Origin: Synergistaceae bacterium
GTDB lineage: Bacteria; Synergistota; Synergistia; Synergistales; Aminobacteriaceae
Length of the DNA stretch: 7,292 bases
Reading direction: 5' to 3'
NCBI GenBank assembly: GCA_009778055.1
Contig: WRKN01000123.1
Coordinates: 1-7,292, forward strand
The notes under the pieces are model-generated. The model was not told where the DNA came from, searched no databases, and saw only the letters and a list, made by a program, of their open reading frames with translations. This document shows, one piece after another, positions 6,416 through 7,292 of the stretch (position 1 is its first letter; every line of letters begins with the position of its first letter). The translations under genes were made by a program, and so were the position numbers.

Positions 6416-7108
6416 TTGAACTACATATCCGAGGGTTTTTTCCAGGCGATACGCCTGATAGTGTTTATGGATGAGCAAACTTGGTCAGCCGTTATCACCA
6501 CAATACGGCTGACCACGCTCTCCATGTTCTTCTCGCTGGGCATCGGGATACCCCTCGGTTTTATGCTCGGTTATTTCGACTTCCCGGGCCGAAGAGGCCT
6601 CCGCACAATCGTCGACACAATGCTGGCCCTGCCTACTGTTGTAGTCGGCCTCCTCGTCTACTCTTTCATCTCAAACCGCGGACCCTTAGGACAGTGGCGG
6701 CTCCTGTTCACGGTACAGGGAATGGCGATCGGCCAGACGATACTGGCGCTTCCGATAGTGATTGCGCTCTCAGCGAGCGCGGTCGAAAGCCTTGAAGAAC
6801 GTCTTCGCCTGACGCTCCGTACCCTCGGCGCGTCAGGTGTGCGTATGGCCGTGACCTGCCTTTACGAATGCAGGTTCGCCCTTCTCGTCGCGGCGGTCAC
6901 CGCATACGGCAGGATAGTGGCGGAAGTGGGCGTCTCAATGATGCTCGGAGGCAACATCAAGTGGCACACGCGGACGATAACGACGGCAATAACGCTGGAA
7001 ACCGGCAAGGGCGATTTCGCCCTAGGCATCGCTCTGGGACTTCTTCTTCTTTTGATGAGTTTCGCTCTGAACGCCGGATTGTCATGTCTCAAACGACGCG
7101 AAGCTTGA
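6416..7108 (+). CDS. tupB: Tungstate ABC transporter, permease TupB
   Basis: A 230-residue integral membrane protein with about five hydrophobic segments (about 31-53, 67-86, 99-121, 154-174 and 201-222). The cytoplasmic coupling loop that contacts the ATPase lies around TLRTLGASGVRMAV to AYGRIVAEVG (133-172), followed by the family-typical MLGGNIKWHTRTITTAI. It forms the membrane channel for tungstate with TupA and TupC. The start is TTG at 6416; the in-frame TAA at 6398 limits any extension, and the resulting N-terminus (MNYISEGFFQAIRLI) is typical for this family, whereas starting at GTG 6461 or ATG 6467 would remove it. The ribosome site is weak (TTAGGTAAG, about 15-17 bases away), so output may be low or coupled to tupA, whose stop is 33 bases upstream. 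Confidence 0.88.
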   Translation: MNYISEGFFQAIRLIVFMDEQTWSAVITTIRLTTLSMFFSLGIGIPLGFMLGYFDFPGRRGLRTIVDTMLALPTVVVGLLVYSFISNRGPLGQWRLLFTVQGMAIGQTILALPIVIALSASAVESLEERLRLTLRTLGASGVRMAVTCLYECRFALLVAAVTAYGRIVAEVGVSMMLGGNIKWHTRTITTAITLETGKGDFALGIALGLLLLLMSFALNAGLSCLKRREA

Positions 7109-7292
7109 AAAACATATATGAACTCAGTAACATAAAATTCAGCTACGGAAAACACCCCGTCCTCGACGTAAAATCTCTGCATATTCCGGAGGGTAGTATC
7201 GTTGGTTTGATAGGACCAAACGGCAGCGGAAAATCGACGCTGCTGAAAACGCTTGCCTTCCTGCTCTCTCCATCGTCCGGCAAATTTTTTTT
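7084..7292 (+). CDS. tupC: Tungstate ABC transporter, ATPase TupC, 3' end outside window
   Basis: The open frame runs to the right edge and covers the first 69 residues of an ABC ATPase: IYELSNIKFSYGKHPVLD with the aromatic A-loop Tyr21, then the Walker A motif GPNGSGKST (44-52), then LLKTLAFLLSPSSG. The Q-loop, signature and Walker B motifs lie beyond the window. The gene overlaps tupB by 25 bases if it starts at ATG 7084. An in-frame TTG at 7105 overlaps the tupB stop as TTGA and gives MKNIYELSNI, a more usual N-terminus; neither has a convincing ribosome site. It would power tungstate import. Product name rests on the TupA-TupB context, since the N-terminal part alone fits many ABC importers. 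Confidence 0.85.
   Translation, partial: MSQTTRSLKNIYELSNIKFSYGKHPVLDVKSLHIPEGSIVGLIGPNGSGKSTLLKTLAFLLSPSSGKFF

Overview
The window is a compact stretch of bacterial chromosome with moderate to high G+C. All recognised genes lie on the plus strand, with short gaps or overlaps. It holds a membrane-stress module and a tungsten-enzyme module, separated by a non-coding stretch with a strong intrinsic terminator and a new promoter. A tungsten-dependent aldehyde oxidoreductase next to a tungstate transporter points to an anaerobe that ferments or respires without oxygen. A Synergistota or Clostridia-like host is possible, but that is a guess from gene content; no marker gene here fixes the taxonomy.

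Bases 1-2671 carry three genes in operon order: a PspA/IM30 protein (5' end outside the window), a membrane-anchored double zinc-ribbon protein like Bacillus YdjG, and an SPFH-domain protein with a C-terminal zinc ribbon like Bacillus YdjI. In Bacillus subtilis the equivalent operon is pspA-ydjG-ydjH-ydjI, and the YdjG/H/I proteins connect PspA to the membrane. No ydjH-like gene lies between G and I here. The operon ends in a GC-rich hairpin and then a 12-bp perfect hairpin followed by T residues (2781-2813).

Bases 2895-5319 carry a promoter with a perfect TATAAT box, an aldehyde:ferredoxin oxidoreductase (AOR) family protein with a GTG start, and a 66-residue ThiS/MoaD-type sulfur carrier that overlaps the AOR gene by ATGA. 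The carrier probably supplies sulfur for the pyranopterin cofactor that binds tungsten.

Bases 5320-5536 hold the most interesting element: a structured leader that looks like a molybdenum/tungsten-cofactor (Moco/Tuco) riboswitch, followed by an intrinsic terminator. The purine-rich core of the leader (5451-5459) can pair with the 5' arm of the terminator (5489-5497), which gives a readable cofactor-controlled attenuator. It precedes tupA, tupB and tupC (5537 to the end of the window), a tungstate ABC transporter whose ATPase gene runs off the right edge.

Together the second half reads as a self-contained tungsten unit: enzyme, sulfur carrier for its cofactor, cofactor-sensing RNA and tungstate importer. 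When cofactor is plentiful, the RNA would be expected to stop tungstate uptake while leaving the enzyme gene on.
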